Source of the DNA: Sphingopyxis sp.
GTDB lineage: Bacteria > Pseudomonadota > Alphaproteobacteria > Sphingomonadales > Sphingomonadaceae
NCBI RefSeq assembly: GCF_025869345.1
Contig: NZ_JAOZVW010000083.1
Location: 1 to 42,680 of the forward strand
Length of the DNA: 42,680 nucleotides
Direction: 5' to 3'
Positions 42,068-42,680 of the stretch are shown in pieces. The notes below the pieces were generated by a model. It was given only the letters and a program-made list of their open reading frames with translations. It was not told the origin of the DNA and ran no database searches. Positions within the stretch are counted from its first letter, which is position 1. Each line of letters starts with the position of its first letter. The position numbers and the translations under genes are program-made.

Positions 42068-42248
42068 CCCCTTCTCCCCTTGCGGGAGAAGGATATGAAG
42101 CCTTGGCGCGAAGCGCCTAGGCGCAGTTGGGTGAGGGGTCTGCGAGCCTCCGGCTCGCGCGGTCTTCGACCGCAACCCCTCACCCAGCTTCGACTAGCGA
42201 GCAAGCTCGCAAGTCTGCGCAACCCTCTCCCGCAAGGGGAGAGGGGAA
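42068..42248. repeat. Compound palindrome between sufT and sufA
   Basis: This inverted repeat of about 180 bp has outer arms around CCTTCTCCCCTTGCGGGAGA and CTCTCCCGCAAGGGGAGAGG. Inner pairs include GGTGAGGGGT with ACCCCTCACC and smaller CGAGCC/GGCTCG-type hairpins. It fills most of the gap, and GGGGAAGGAG at its right edge is the sufA Shine-Dalgarno. Confidence 0.85.
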
Positions 42249-42258
42249 GGAGTTTGAA

Positions 42259-42609
42259 ATGACGACGTTGAAAGCCCGCCCCGCCGCGGTGACGCTGACC
42301 CCGAACGCCGAGGCGCGCGTCGCCGCGCTGATGGCGGCCGCGCCCGAAGGCGCGATCGGGGTCAAGCTGTCGACCCCGCGGCGCGGCTGTTCCGGCCTCG
42401 CCTATTCGGTCGATTATGTGACCGAGGAAGCGAAGTTCGATGAGAAGATCGAGACGCCGGGCGGCGCCTTCTACATCGACGGCGCGTCGGTGCTCTATCT
42501 GATCGGCAGCGTCATGGACTGGGTCGAGGATGATTTCGCCGCGGGCTTCGTCTTCCAGAACCCCAACGCCAAGGGCGCCTGCGGCTGCGGCGAGAGCTTT
42601 ACCGTCTAG
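42259..42609 (+). CDS. sufA: A-type Fe-S carrier SufA/IscA
   Basis: SufA is an A-type carrier that delivers Fe-S clusters to targets. Its 116 residues hold the three conserved Cys: RRGCSGLAYSV and ACGCGESF near the C terminus. Other landmarks are VTLTPNAEARVAALMAAAP and KFDEKIETPGGAFYIDGAS. The ATG at 42259 follows GGGGAAGGAG; upstream in-frame codons lie in the repeat. It is the last suf gene seen; no sufE is present in the window. Confidence 0.95.
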   Translation: MTTLKARPAAVTLTPNAEARVAALMAAAPEGAIGVKLSTPRRGCSGLAYSVDYVTEEAKFDEKIETPGGAFYIDGASVLYLIGSVMDWVEDDFAAGFVFQNPNAKGACGCGESFTV

Positions 42610-42629
42610 GGTCTGCGACCTCCTCCTTT

Positions 42630-42680
42630 CGTCATTCCCGCGAAAGCGGGAATCCCGCTATTTTCCATCTCTTTTTCTTC
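42630..42680. repeat. Left half of a CGTCATTCCCGCGAAAGCGGG repeat, cut by the window edge
   Basis: The sequence CGTCATTCCCGCGAAAGCGG and AATCCCGCTATTTT match the left arm of the element at 8503-8643. It starts 20 bases after the sufA stop and runs off the window, so the right half is not seen. Confidence 0.75.

Overview
The window is a high-GC chromosomal segment of an alphaproteobacterium, most likely a sphingomonad close to Sphingopyxis. This rests on the GC-rich codon use, the UrcA-family protein, the small DUF6356-like protein, the type-2 ArgC, the SUF gene set (Rrf2-sufB-C-D-S-T-A), and the many short palindromic intergenic repeats common in that group. No rRNA, tRNA, phage, transposase, plasmid or CRISPR signal is visible. 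Most genes are housekeeping or core-accessory.

Layout. About 0.1-6 kb holds an NlpC/P60 cell-wall hydrolase, argC, a small protein, a sugar/sorbosone dehydrogenase, dnaN and an IalB-like exported protein. About 6-13.7 kb holds three regulator-centred units: a LysR gene facing an UrcA-family gene, an isoprenylcysteine methyltransferase-like gene with HxlR facing an SDR, and a CGVC thioredoxin-like gene facing MarR-MOSC. Between these lie rlmN, a small outer-membrane protein and ynfA. About 13.7-20.4 kb carries the classic tesA / ybbA-ybbP divergon, a TauE/SafE permease, an exported protein with an HExxH motif, and an AraC gene that overlaps the end of thrS (to 22.4 kb). About 22.5-28 kb has a short MerC-like protein behind a Zur-like palindrome, a three-gene membrane-protein/XRE unit, alpha/beta hydrolases, a thioesterase and the glyoxalase I/II pair. 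About 28-36 kb carries fadD, ggt, pyrD, a DUF885 lipoprotein peptidase and an AraC regulator. About 36.1-42.6 kb is a complete suf operon for Fe-S cluster assembly, led by an Rrf2/IscR-type regulator with a readable promoter and operator.

The most striking signal is the invasion of the suf operon by palindromic repeats of several unrelated families. One (73 bp) sits in frame inside sufC and adds about 30 residues to the ATPase. One (141 bp, exactly 47 codons) sits in frame at the start of sufS. One forms the last 27 or so codons of the Rrf2 regulator. Others fill the sufC-sufD and sufT-sufA gaps, and a further one begins just after sufA. A low-GC orphan ORF is also wedged between sufB and sufC. 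Elsewhere a separate repeat family (five copies) always lies 3-16 bases beyond stop codons, and the ends of several repeats seem to supply the Shine-Dalgarno sequence of the next gene.

Functions are inferred from motifs and remembered family features. No database search was run.
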